In this document: positions 52,978-62,221 of the stretch, piece by piece | Numbering within the stretch: the stretch's first letter is position 1 | How the letters are laid out: every line of letters begins with the position of its first letter | Source: CAXXFQ01 sp963674475 | Lineage (GTDB): Bacteria > Planctomycetota > Planctomycetia > Pirellulales > Thermoguttaceae | DNA length: 64,000 bases | Assembly (NCBI GenBank): GCA_963674475.2 | Contig: CAXXFQ010000033.1 | Span: 682,001-746,000, forward strand | Direction: 5' to 3' | Position numbers and translations under genes: made by a program | The notes under the pieces: model-generated | Told to the model about the DNA's origin: nothing | Seen by the model: only the letters and a program-made list of their open reading frames with translations | Database searches by the model: none

Positions 52978-53021
52978 GGTTTGGAGTCTGAAATCTGGGG
53001 CGTTAATTGCCATTTCGGGGA

Positions 53022-53142
53022 GAAAGGTGTGACGGCTGCGCCGGCCCCGGCATTTCTGGAATGAGAGGGGACATTTTGAAAATTGTCCCCTCTCAAACTC
53101 TCCCCCAAAAACTTTTTGGAGCGCGATTGCTTTGCAATCGCT
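53022..53142 (+). repeat. Dispersed repeat B, copy 3
   Basis: Same order as copy 1: GACGGC-type hairpin after AAAGGTGTGACGGC, then GAGAGGGG-ACATTTTGAAAATTGT-CCCCTCTC, the CAAAAACTTTTTGGA linker, and GCGATTGC-TTT-GCAATCGC. Stem bases differ from copy 1 but pairing is kept. It lies between the ATP synthase terminator and the end of the MacB-like permease gene. Confidence 0.9.
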
Positions 53143-53158
53143 CATTATTTGTATTCTG

Positions 53159-54487
53159 CTATTCATGCCTCAGTGCTTCGATCGGGTCCATCGCGGCGGC
53201 TCGCATCGCCGGATAAATTCCGAAAAGGACCCCGATCGTTACCGAAATACCAAAGGCCAACGGGATCGATTCGGGAACGATGATCGGCTCGACCGATTGG
53301 ATCAGCTCCGGCAGCTGTTCGACCACCTCGGGAATCGCCCGATTCAAAAGATAACGAGCAAACGCCGTCACCGGCCGACAGGTGAGCCCGCCCAAAATGC
53401 CGGTCAGCCCGCCCAAAACCGAGAGCGAGACGGTCTCGATCAGAAATTGCCGAATGATATCCCGTCGTTTCGCCCCCAGCGCGCGACGGATGCCGATCTC
53501 CCGCGTCCGCTCGGTCACAGTGGCCAACATGATGTTCATGATCCCGATCCCGCCAACCAGAAGCGAAATTGCCGCGATCAGCCCCATAAACAGGATGAAC
53601 ATCATTCGCGTCGTGCGGGCCTGCTCCAACAGCTCCAACGGAATCGTGACGGCGAAATCGTCCTTTTTATGGTGCCGGGCCAGCATGTCCTTGACCAGCG
53701 TCGAAGTCTCGACCACATGATCGACCTGGTCGACCTGAATGGTGATTTGACTCAGCTCGACGATATCCCCTTTGGGAGGAAAATCACCTGAATTGGAACT
53801 GATGAAATCGCCGATCCGATTCCACAACGTGCTAATCGGGATGTAGACGTCGTTGTTGAAGTCCTGTCCAGAAAACGATCCACCGATCCCTGCCGACGGA
53901 TTGCGATGTTTCGTCACTCCGATCACGACGTAATATTGATTATCGACTCGCACTGCCTTGCCGATCGGATTTTCGAACGAGAAAAGTTCGGCTGCTGTTC
54001 CTGCCGCCAGGACGCAAAGATTTTTTTTCTCAAAAAGATCCGAATCGGTCAAAAAACGACCCCGATCGATTTCGAGATGGTTAATTTCGTAATATTTGGG
54101 GGTGCAACCGACCAACCGACCGCCGAGGAACCGACCGTGGTAAGAAAAACGGCGTGAGATCTCTCGAATCGGAACGATGCGCACAATGGTCGGAATCGTT
54201 TCTTCCAGCAGCTCGAAATCGGCTCGGGTGATGCCATAAGCGATAATTTTTTGGTCTTTAGAGGCATTCTTATCGGGCGGTTTGACGGTCCGAACGATCA
54301 CGTTATCGGCACCAAGTTGCTCGATCTGTTTTTGCGCCGAAAGGCTGATCCCCTCGCCGATCGCCAAAAGCCAAATCACGCTCGCCACGCCGACAAAAAT
54401 CCCCAACACCGTCAGGGCCGATCGCATCGGGTGCAACAACAGGCTTTTGATGCCCATCTGCCAGATTTTCAGTCCGCGTAGCAACAT
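53159..54487 (-). CDS. MacB/FtsX-like ABC transporter permease
   Basis: 442 residues with four membrane helices: one near residue 30 (SALTVLGIFVGVASVIWLLA) and three in the last third (LFMGLIAAISLLVGGIGIMNIMLATVTERTREIGIRRALGA is the family signature). The large loop between them (about 60-300) is the extracytoplasmic MacB-PCD domain. ATPase and adaptor genes lie directly upstream, so this is the membrane part of a tripartite export or lipoprotein-handling system. No TolC gene is in the window. Confidence 0.93.
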   Translation of the reverse strand: MLLRGLKIWQMGIKSLLLHPMRSALTVLGIFVGVASVIWLLAIGEGISLSAQKQIEQLGADNVIVRTVKPPDKNASKDQKIIAYGITRADFELLEETIPTIVRIVPIREISRRFSYHGRFLGGRLVGCTPKYYEINHLEIDRGRFLTDSDLFEKKNLCVLAAGTAAELFSFENPIGKAVRVDNQYYVVIGVTKHRNPSAGIGGSFSGQDFNNDVYIPISTLWNRIGDFISSNSGDFPPKGDIVELSQITIQVDQVDHVVETSTLVKDMLARHHKKDDFAVTIPLELLEQARTTRMMFILFMGLIAAISLLVGGIGIMNIMLATVTERTREIGIRRALGAKRRDIIRQFLIETVSLSVLGGLTGILGGLTCRPVTAFARYLLNRAIPEVVEQLPELIQSVEPIIVPESIPLAFGISVTIGVLFGIYPAMRAAAMDPIEALRHE

Positions 54488-54535
54488 GCGAATGTCCGGA
54501 AAGGAAAGTTTGTTACGTAAAAGAAAAAACTCTGC

Positions 54536-55242
<707 letters not shown>

Positions 55243-55246
<4 letters not shown>

Positions 55247-57660
55247 GATGTTTTTTCTCCTTCGCTGGGCAGCTCGCCATCCTTGTTTTTCTCATCGCTT
55301 TTCACGCTGTCGTCCTTTTTGGATTCGTCCTTTTTGGATTCGTCCTTTTTGGATTCGTCCTTTTTGGATTCGTCCTTTTTGGATTCGTCCTTTTTGGATT
55401 CGTCCTTTTTGGATTCGTCCTTTTTGGATTCGTCCTTTTTGGATTCGTCCTTTTTGGATTCGTCCTTTTTGGATTCGTCCTTTTTGGATTCGTCCTTTTT
55501 GGATTCGTCCTTTTTGGATTCGTCCTTTTTGGATTCGTCCTTTTTGGATTCGTCCTTTTTGGATTCGTCCTTTTTGGATTCGTCCTTTTTGGATTCGTCC
55601 TTTTTGGATTCGTCCTTTTTGGATTCGTCCTTTTTGGATTCGTCCTTTTTGGATTCGTCCTTTTTGGATTCGTCCTTTTTGGATTCGTCCTTTTTGGATT
55701 CGTCCTTTTTGGATTCGTCCTTTTTGGATTCGTCCTTTTTGGATTCGTCCTTTTTGGATTCGTCCTTTTTGGATTCGTCCTTTTTGGATTCGTCCTTTTT
55801 GGATTCGTCCTTTTTGGATTCGTCCTTTTTGGATTCGTCCTTTTTGGATTCGTCCTTTTTGGATTCGTCCTTTTTGGATTCGTCCTTTTTGGATTCGTCC
55901 TTTTTGGATTCGTCCTTTTTGGATTCGTCCTTTTTGGATTCGTCCTTTTTGGATTCGTCCTTTTTGGATTCGTCCTTTTTGGATTCGTCCTTTTTGGATC
56001 TTTTCTTATTAGGTAGGGCTTTCTTTGAGTCCTTCGAGCCCATTTGTGATTGGCCGGCCTTCCGTTTCTTTTCGAATTCGTCCCATTCCTTCTGGTCAAT
56101 CGATTCATCGTCATTGCGATCGATCTTCGGAAGCATCTGACTCATCGTTTTGGGCAATTCTTCTTTGGTAATCCGACCGTCTTCGTTTTTGTCCCACTTT
56201 TTAAAGAAATCGGTCGAGGTCTCGGCAATCGCCGTTTTTGATTCCTGATCTTCTTTTTTCTTCGTCGAAAGGTTGGGGAGTTCGACCTTATCGCGATAGG
56301 CAAACGCGCCGAGGACGACTTCTTCCCCTTCTTCAAGCCCCTTTTTGATCACGACCGCTTTATCGTTGGTCCCCCCGATTTCGACCTCGCGTGCTTTCCA
56401 ATTTCTTTTCCCGTCTCGGAGAATCGCATAATGCTTGTCGCCGTGCTCGAAGATTGCTTGCACGGGGACCTGGAGGACCTCGGGGTGAAATTCGACTTGA
56501 ATCCGCACTTCGGCGGTCAAGCCCGGTTTGAGTTCGACTGAGTTTTCTTCAATTCGAATGAAGGTTTTATATTCTTTGACACTAGTTTCAACCCACCATT
56601 TGGAGACGGGATATTCATCGATCTTTTCGACCGCTCCGACCAGCTTCACATCAGGCATGGCGTCCAAACGTATGATTACCGCCAGCTCCGGCCGAAGCAG
56701 GGTCACTTTGGCCTCATTGACCTTGGCCGTGACCCTCATTTTTTTCGGATCGGGCAGCTTGAGGATGGTTTGTCCTTCGCGGACTTTGGCCCCTTCTTCC
56801 ATGGACTCGTTGCGCCAAGGAGGTGGCTGTTTGTAAACCACTTGTCCGGCCGCCTTCGACTTGATCACGCACTTTTCCACCTGGGTTTTGACTTCGGCCA
56901 ACTTCTCTTCGTTAAGCTTAAATTTAGCTTTCGCTGAGTCGTGAGCCGCTTCCGCCGTGCCGATGGCGCTGTTTAGCTCATTGAGTTTTTTCTGGCGAGT
57001 GAATTCTCTTAAAACGGTCCTTTCCAACTCGGCCGATTTGAATTCCAAATCCGCCTTTTCGACCGCGATTCGATCGGTTTCGACGCGGAGATCGGTGACG
57101 TACCCCTTTTTCACCAGTTCTTCGCTGTAGCGAAGTTTTTGTTCGGCCTGGCGACGCGCATCACGGGCGGTGAAGAGCTTTCCCTCGATCTTCATCTCTT
57201 CCAGAACAAACAACCCTTCTTCGTATTCCCGCTTGGCGATTTTGGCCGATTCGAGTTCCAGCCGCGTTTTGACCTCGGCCGCTTTACTCGTGTTGAATTC
57301 GATTTCTTTCTGGGTCACCTTGTTTTCGTATTCCGACGAATCCAACCGAACCAAAAGGTCTCCCGGCTTGACATAAGTCCCTTCCGGAATAAGCCAATTG
57401 ATGGTGAGATTATACCCCCCTTTGACCTCGCAACGGATTTCGACGTTTTTCGAGCTTTCGATCTCCCCCTTCTCGGTGATCTCGTGGAGAAAGTCGGCCC
57501 GTTGGACCTGATGCATCAACGGACCGGCCGTTTCCTCGGTCCAATCGATTTTCGAGAAAAGAAACCAGCCCAGGGCCAGAAATCCTGTCAGAATCGCAAG
57601 CACCAAAAGCCATCGGCGCCAGGCGAAACCACGTCGGGTTGATCTGCGGGGCCTCTTCAT
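55243..57660 (-). CDS. MacA/HlyD-like adaptor with EF-hands and a (KKDES)n tail
   Basis: About 805 residues, far longer than usual adaptors (near 400). In order: basic N terminus and membrane helix (about 15-38); HlyD barrel-sandwich and alpha-hairpin (lipoyl-like halves near 55-100 and 270-310, coiled coil between); beta-barrel; then two EF-hand loops, DKNEDGRITKEE and DRNDDESIDQKE (about 485-525); then about 45 perfect repeats of KKDES (about 555-780), and a short acidic end. The ATG at 57660 gives the membrane anchor directly; a GTG/ATG 63 bases upstream is possible. The adaptor should lie outside the cytoplasmic membrane. Repeat number may vary between strains. The stop overlaps the ATPase gene. 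Confidence 0.9.
55311..55999 (-). repeat. Perfect 15-bp tandem repeat (minisatellite), about 45 units
   Basis: GGATTCGTCCTTTTT on the plus strand (AAAAAGGACGAATCC on the coding strand) is repeated without a single substitution from 55321 to 55995, with part-units at both ends. It encodes KKDES inside the adaptor gene. All six frames through the unit are free of stop codons. Confidence 0.98.
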
Positions 57661-57969
57661 CGATCCTGTTACCGTCGGGGGTGCGGGGGGGAATGCGGGC
57701 AGAAAAAAACACAATCTTCCCACATTCTAATGTAACCCCGACGGCTTGTCACGTAAAATATACGCGTCTTGTCGGTTTATTTATCTCTTCGACGGAAAAG
57801 AGGGGGGCGCTCTTTGATATACCCCATGCCGTGAAAAGTGCTGATTATTTCGTCGGTTTCCCTTGCAAAGCGGTCTCGACCAAAATACTTTCGAAAAATG
57901 TCAAGATCGGGACGGATCGGGAATAGGTTCGCTTCGGAACGAAAAAGCGAGAAATTTTTTTATAAAAAT
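57661..57969. other. Intergenic region upstream of the exporter operon
   Basis: About 310 bases between the adaptor start and the methyltransferase stop, both on the minus strand. An AT-rich patch near 57755-57790 could hold the exporter promoter, but no clear boxes are seen. Confidence 0.35.
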
Positions 57970-58650
57970 TCAGGATCCGCGCCGCTGGGCGACTAACAAG
58001 AAAAGATCGTCCTGCTTGATCCAGTCGGTTTCGACCAAGCCGACCTGGGCCAAAAGCGTCTGCCAATCGGCCTGTTCTTCCGGCATCAGGTCGATCGAGA
58101 CGATCCCGTCGACCTGGCGGTGATAGTCGTTGATTTGCTCGGGCGACTTCAGGTGCATGACCATCAAACGACCGCCCGGCTTGAGCAGGCTGATTAAATT
58201 CTGAAGCGCGCCGACCTGATCGCGGAAGTGGGGGAAACTGTGGAAACAAAGGACCACGTCGAACCGCGTGTCGTCCAACTGGGCGGAAAGGTTCGGCTCA
58301 CAGACGTCGATCTGGCGGAAATCGGCTTCGATCTTTTTCCCTTCCACCTTTTCGAGCATTTTGGCCGAAAAATCGATCGCCATGACCTTACCCGGCGCGA
58401 CTTGCTCGACGAGCCAACCGGTCAACTGGCCTGTGCCACAGCCGACCTCCAAAAGATCCATCCCCGGTTTCAGCTCGAGCCGGTCCCTCACTTCGTTCAT
58501 CCGTCGGACCGTATCCAACGGATCTTGTTCCTCGTGATCCCAAACGGCGGCGATGCGGTCGAAGAACTCGATTCGCGGATCCGTTTTCACGCTTTCGGGT
58601 TTGGTCGATTCGGGACGCGGGGCATCGGAAGAGGATTTTTCATGAGACAT
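57970..58650 (-). CDS. Class I SAM-dependent methyltransferase
   Basis: 226 residues. The SAM-binding motif I is LLEVGCGTGQLTGWL, motif post-I MAIDFSAKMLE, acidic loop QIDVCEP and motif II-like FDVVLCFHSFPHF, then LISLLKPGGRLMVMHL. The first 25 residues are disordered. The fold is that of UbiE/Methyltransf_11 proteins; the substrate cannot be inferred. It sits 68 bases downstream of the sulfatase-like gene on the same strand. Confidence 0.88.
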   Translation of the reverse strand: MSHEKSSSDAPRPESTKPESVKTDPRIEFFDRIAAVWDHEEQDPLDTVRRMNEVRDRLELKPGMDLLEVGCGTGQLTGWLVEQVAPGKVMAIDFSAKMLEKVEGKKIEADFRQIDVCEPNLSAQLDDTRFDVVLCFHSFPHFRDQVGALQNLISLLKPGGRLMVMHLKSPEQINDYHRQVDGIVSIDLMPEEQADWQTLLAQVGLVETDWIKQDDLFLLVAQRRGS

Positions 58651-58718
58651 CAGTACTGCTCCGAAGAGGGTTTTTCTTTTTGACTATCGGGCATCGAAGT
58701 ATTTCAAGCGTCGTCGAT

Positions 58719-59942
58719 CTACTCCGGGCCTTCGATCAAGATCGGGTCCAATGGGGTTAATTCGTTCCCGTTTTGATTTTCGTTTTCAACGGCGTCGAGA
58801 TATTCGTCCGAAACCGCACGGAGACGTCGAACCTCCTCTGAACATCGATCGATCACGTCGTTGACTTCCCAGCGATCGTCCGGCTTGACGTAAAGATTCG
58901 TCCCCTCGCGGTTTTGACGCAAATACCACGCCGGGGTTCGAACGGCCGTCTCCGGTTCGTTACCGACAACCAACAGCCGGTCGCGTACCGTTTCAACTTC
59001 GCCACGAATCAGCGGCAAGAGGTTTTGACTACCGGTCGTGGGCGATTGGTTCGTTTCAAGTCCGAACCAATCAAGCAAGGTCGCGTGAAGATCGCGCGGC
59101 GTGGCCAGCGCTTGCGTACGTTCGGCGGCGCCCGTGGCGTCGGGCAACCGGACCATCGCCGGGACGTGAGTCAATTCGCCAAACAGCGAGTTCTTTTCCA
59201 GGCCGACGTGCCGATGTTCCCCCAAGGCCAGTCCGCGTGGCGAGAGCAAGACCAGCATGGTGTTTTCGGCCAGGCCGCTTTCCTCAAGATACTCCAACAT
59301 GGCGCCGACGCAAAGATCCAACAACGTCACCTGTCCGGCATAGGCCTGCGAAACGTTCAGAAGCAGATCGGGATCGAACCCTTCGTCAAGCTCGAAATGG
59401 GGCGGCTCGACAAACTGGCCCGGCTCCGGATCCCCTTCTTCCATGTACCGCGCGCGAAAATCGTACGGAGCGTCCCAGCCGGCGTTCATCCCCGAAAGAT
59501 GGCTCCAAACCAAAAACGGCCCCTCTTGCGTGTCGAGGAGATCGAGTAATCGGGAAAAACAACCGGCCAAATGGGTCTCGTCGGCCGAATCGGCGGTCAA
59601 GAGTTTTTCCGGCGATGGCAGCTCGACCAATTCCCCAAACGTTTCGGCAAGCGGGTCACCGGCGATCGCTTGCGAATCGGTGATCAGAGATGTGATAACG
59701 TCGGCCGCTTTGAGTCGATCGGCCAATGAGCGAGGGAGCGACGTGGGATTCGATCGCGGATGAATTCCTTGCCAAACGGCCCGCATCCCAAGCCCCAGGT
59801 CGGGCGTTTCGATTTGCATCTGGTCGAACGTAAACGCCTCGCACGCCAAACGGTCGATCGACGGGGTCTCGATCCAGCCGTTTCCGTAGGCTCCCAAGTA
59901 GCCGTGGTGGAGCCGGTCGATTACCAAGCAAATCGCGTTCAT
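58719..59942 (-). CDS. Sulfatase-superfamily protein lacking the catalytic motif
   Basis: 407 residues with the overall order of arylsulfatases: an opening strand with VIDRLHHGYLGAYGN, the central fold, LSPRGLALGEHRHVGLEKNSLFGELTHVPAMVRLP, and a C-terminal part. The C/S-x-P-x-R motif needed for formylglycine is not there (the region reads ETPDLGLGMRAVWQG), and the usual S-D-H-G metal box reads SPRG. It has no signal peptide. It therefore looks like a non-catalytic, cytoplasmic relative of sulfatases; the role is unknown. Confidence 0.75.
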   Translation of the reverse strand: MNAICLVIDRLHHGYLGAYGNGWIETPSIDRLACEAFTFDQMQIETPDLGLGMRAVWQGIHPRSNPTSLPRSLADRLKAADVITSLITDSQAIAGDPLAETFGELVELPSPEKLLTADSADETHLAGCFSRLLDLLDTQEGPFLVWSHLSGMNAGWDAPYDFRARYMEEGDPEPGQFVEPPHFELDEGFDPDLLLNVSQAYAGQVTLLDLCVGAMLEYLEESGLAENTMLVLLSPRGLALGEHRHVGLEKNSLFGELTHVPAMVRLPDATGAAERTQALATPRDLHATLLDWFGLETNQSPTTGSQNLLPLIRGEVETVRDRLLVVGNEPETAVRTPAWYLRQNREGTNLYVKPDDRWEVNDVIDRCSEEVRRLRAVSDEYLDAVENENQNGNELTPLDPILIEGPE

Positions 59943-60009
59943 GACTGGTATAACAGGGGACGAATTTTCATGTTTTTTTCAAGGTTCCAAGAAAAGTTTG
60001 GCGGAAAAC

Positions 60010-61050
60010 TCAGGCGTTTCCCCACTCCAGTCCCAGCATCAGGACGTTGATCCCCGAACCGATTCCCAAAAAGGCGACCCGATCCCCGGCGGCGACCTGG
60101 CCGTTTTCGACCCCGACCGACGCGGTCATCGGCAGCGCGACCGAGCCGGTGTTGCCAAGCCACGGCAAAGTCGCGTAGTCGAGTTCCGGATCAAGTTGAA
60201 GCCGGTCGAGCAACATCTTTCGGTGGGCCCGGCCGACCTGATGGCAAAAGATTCGGTTCAAATCGTTTCGCTGCCAATCGAGCCCCGAGAGAAACTCATC
60301 GAAAGCCGCCTTGGCCGCGGCGATTCCCTCATGCAAAAGCCGTTCAGAGTCGGTTTCCATGATCGTTTGTAAGCCGTCCGATTCGCACAAATGGCAATGC
60401 TCGGTAGCCGCCCGCGCGACGCCGCCCACCAGTCGATTTCCGGTTTGGCTTATTTCACGCCGCGTGAGCAAAAAAGCCGCGCTCCCCGAACCGATTGTCA
60501 ACGAGGCGACCGCCCCTTTGACCGTTTTTCGTGTCAGCGTCTGGTCTTCATTGAGCTGTTTGATCGTCATCTCGACCAGGGACCGAGAACTTTCGGTGCC
60601 GACGACCAGCCCGGCCTCGATCTGGCCCAGTTCGATCATGTTGGCCACCTGGACCAGTCCATTCAGCAGGCCAAGACAAGCGTTCGACAGGTCGTAGAGA
60701 AGACAATCGTGGGGTAGGTTCAACCGGTGGTGAACCCCGGCCGCGGTCGCCGGCTCGAGAAAGTCGCGACAGACCGATCCGTGGACCAAGGCGCCAATTC
60801 GACTCCGATCGATCCCGGCTTGCTCGATCGCCTTCTCGCACGAAAGGACACTCTTTTGTCCGATCGTCGCGCCGGGTTCCCAAAAACGGCGTTCCCGGAT
60901 ACCACTCATCAATTCCAGGCGACCTTCGGGCAGCTTCAAGCGGGAATAAAGAGGTTCAAGACGGCTTTCGATCGCTTCGGAGGTGACGACCTCCTCGGGT
61001 AACGTGTGGGCGATCGATTCAAGACAGACGTTTTGGTAGCTAAACCGCAT
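60010..61050 (-). CDS. OleA/FabH-like 3-oxoacyl-ACP synthase III family enzyme
   Basis: 346 residues of thiolase fold. The catalytic cysteine is in DLSNACLGLLNG, the histidine in IFCHQVGRAH and the asparagine in LGNTGSVALP, so the Cys-His-Asn triad is complete. Features such as HGSVCRDFLEPATA, an Arg-Arg after ELMSGIRERRFW, and WLGNTGSVALP fit the OleA-like branch that condenses two acyl-CoAs head to head rather than the FabH branch that starts fatty-acid synthesis, though I am not certain. oleB, C and D are not nearby. I chose the ATG at 61050; 32 extra codons upstream lack family pattern. Confidence 0.82.
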   Translation of the reverse strand: MRFSYQNVCLESIAHTLPEEVVTSEAIESRLEPLYSRLKLPEGRLELMSGIRERRFWEPGATIGQKSVLSCEKAIEQAGIDRSRIGALVHGSVCRDFLEPATAAGVHHRLNLPHDCLLYDLSNACLGLLNGLVQVANMIELGQIEAGLVVGTESSRSLVEMTIKQLNEDQTLTRKTVKGAVASLTIGSGSAAFLLTRREISQTGNRLVGGVARAATEHCHLCESDGLQTIMETDSERLLHEGIAAAKAAFDEFLSGLDWQRNDLNRIFCHQVGRAHRKMLLDRLQLDPELDYATLPWLGNTGSVALPMTASVGVENGQVAAGDRVAFLGIGSGINVLMLGLEWGNA

Positions 61051-61450
61051 GCAGCCTAGAGTTGGTTTGAAGGAAGCGAGGGGACAAAAATTGCCAAGAA
61101 TCACTTGGCCTAACCAATAGAAAGACTCCGAAAAAACGCAACACAAAGCGAACGCAACGCAGGATGACAGCCCACAAGGGAATCAACCGTCCCCTGCGCC
61201 GTCATTCAATCTGAACCGAGATCGCAAAACGGCCACCAAAAGATCGAAGATGGTCGGCGATTGGCCTGCCTACGCCAGCGCGGTTTTCATATAAGTGCAG
61301 CGCCACTCGAACCACCGGGAGAGATCGCCTGTTTGTCTGAGTGCCGGTAGCGGAATGGAGTTTAATTTTTCCATTTCCCTATCGGTCGCAATGGGGGGGG
61401 CTCCCCGCCACACCGAAGCGAAAGGTACTCAAAAGACGAAAAAGACCAAC
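61051..61450. other. Intergenic region upstream of the ketosynthase
   Basis: About 400 bases between rpiB and the ketosynthase start. GC-rich short palindromes are present, but I see no RNA family, tRNA, or convincing promoter. Confidence 0.35.
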
Positions 61451-61924
61451 CTAATCTTGATTTTCCGAGTTGAGCAGACGTTTGGCCTCTTGTTCGAGGT
61501 GAGCCACTTTTTCCACCCGTCGCTGGTGACGCCCTCCCTCGAACTCGGTATTGACCCAGATCTCTAGGAGCCGGTCGACCAGCCGTTCGCCCAACATGTC
61601 GCCGGAGAGACACAGGACGTTAAGGTCGTTGTGGCGGCGACTCAATTCGGCCGTCACGAAATCATGACACGGCGCCGCGCGAACTCCGGGAAACTTGTTG
61701 GCGACGATTGCCATTCCGACCCCGGTTCCGCAAATAAGGATTCCCCGTTCGACCTCGCCGAGGGAAACTTTTTTCGCGACCGACGCGGCGATATCCGGAT
61801 AGTCGACGACCTCCTCGCCTTCGGGTCCTTCATCAATTACCTCTTGCCCCAACGCACGTAGACGGTTGACAATCATCGACCGCAGTCCGGTGCCTCGGTG
61901 GTCGCTTCCGACCGCAATTCGCAT
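61451..61924 (-). CDS. rpiB: Ribose-5-phosphate isomerase B
   Basis: 157 residues of the RpiB/LacA/LacB family. It interconverts ribose-5-P and ribulose-5-P in the pentose phosphate pathway. N-terminal MRIAVGSDHRGTGL, the catalytic cysteine in GILICGTGVGMAIVANK, and SRRHNDLNVLCLSGDMLG are diagnostic. The last 15 residues are a helical extension. Single gene on the minus strand. Confidence 0.96.
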   Translation of the reverse strand: MRIAVGSDHRGTGLRSMIVNRLRALGQEVIDEGPEGEEVVDYPDIAASVAKKVSLGEVERGILICGTGVGMAIVANKFPGVRAAPCHDFVTAELSRRHNDLNVLCLSGDMLGERLVDRLLEIWVNTEFEGGRHQRRVEKVAHLEQEAKRLLNSENQD

Positions 61925-62221
61925 GAGATTTTACTCCAACGGGGGACACGTATGACCCCACCTAAGTGCAACGAAACTCCCTTTCGTCATCACCGACGCC
62001 TGTTCCGCAAGAAGTAGTGAACCAGGGCAACGACAAATCAATCAACTTTCCGACACTCACGTGTGGTCATCAATCAGGACCAACCAACTGTCAGGAGAGT
62101 TCAGTGTATCCGGAATCGGTCCACGATTCAATGCCCTTCGAGGAGCCGTATTGGCTTATATATACTACCAATGACTTGCGTTAATTGTGTATATTCGCCA
62201 TCTTAATGGAGTGCTGGACCT
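61925..62221. other. Intergenic region between rpiB and the large unknown gene
   Basis: About 300 bases, AT-richer than its surroundings. I see nothing in it that I can name. Confidence 0.3.

Noticed and set aside
55311..55999. CRISPR array
   Set aside because: Units are contiguous with no spacers, are only 15 bp long, and no cas genes are present.
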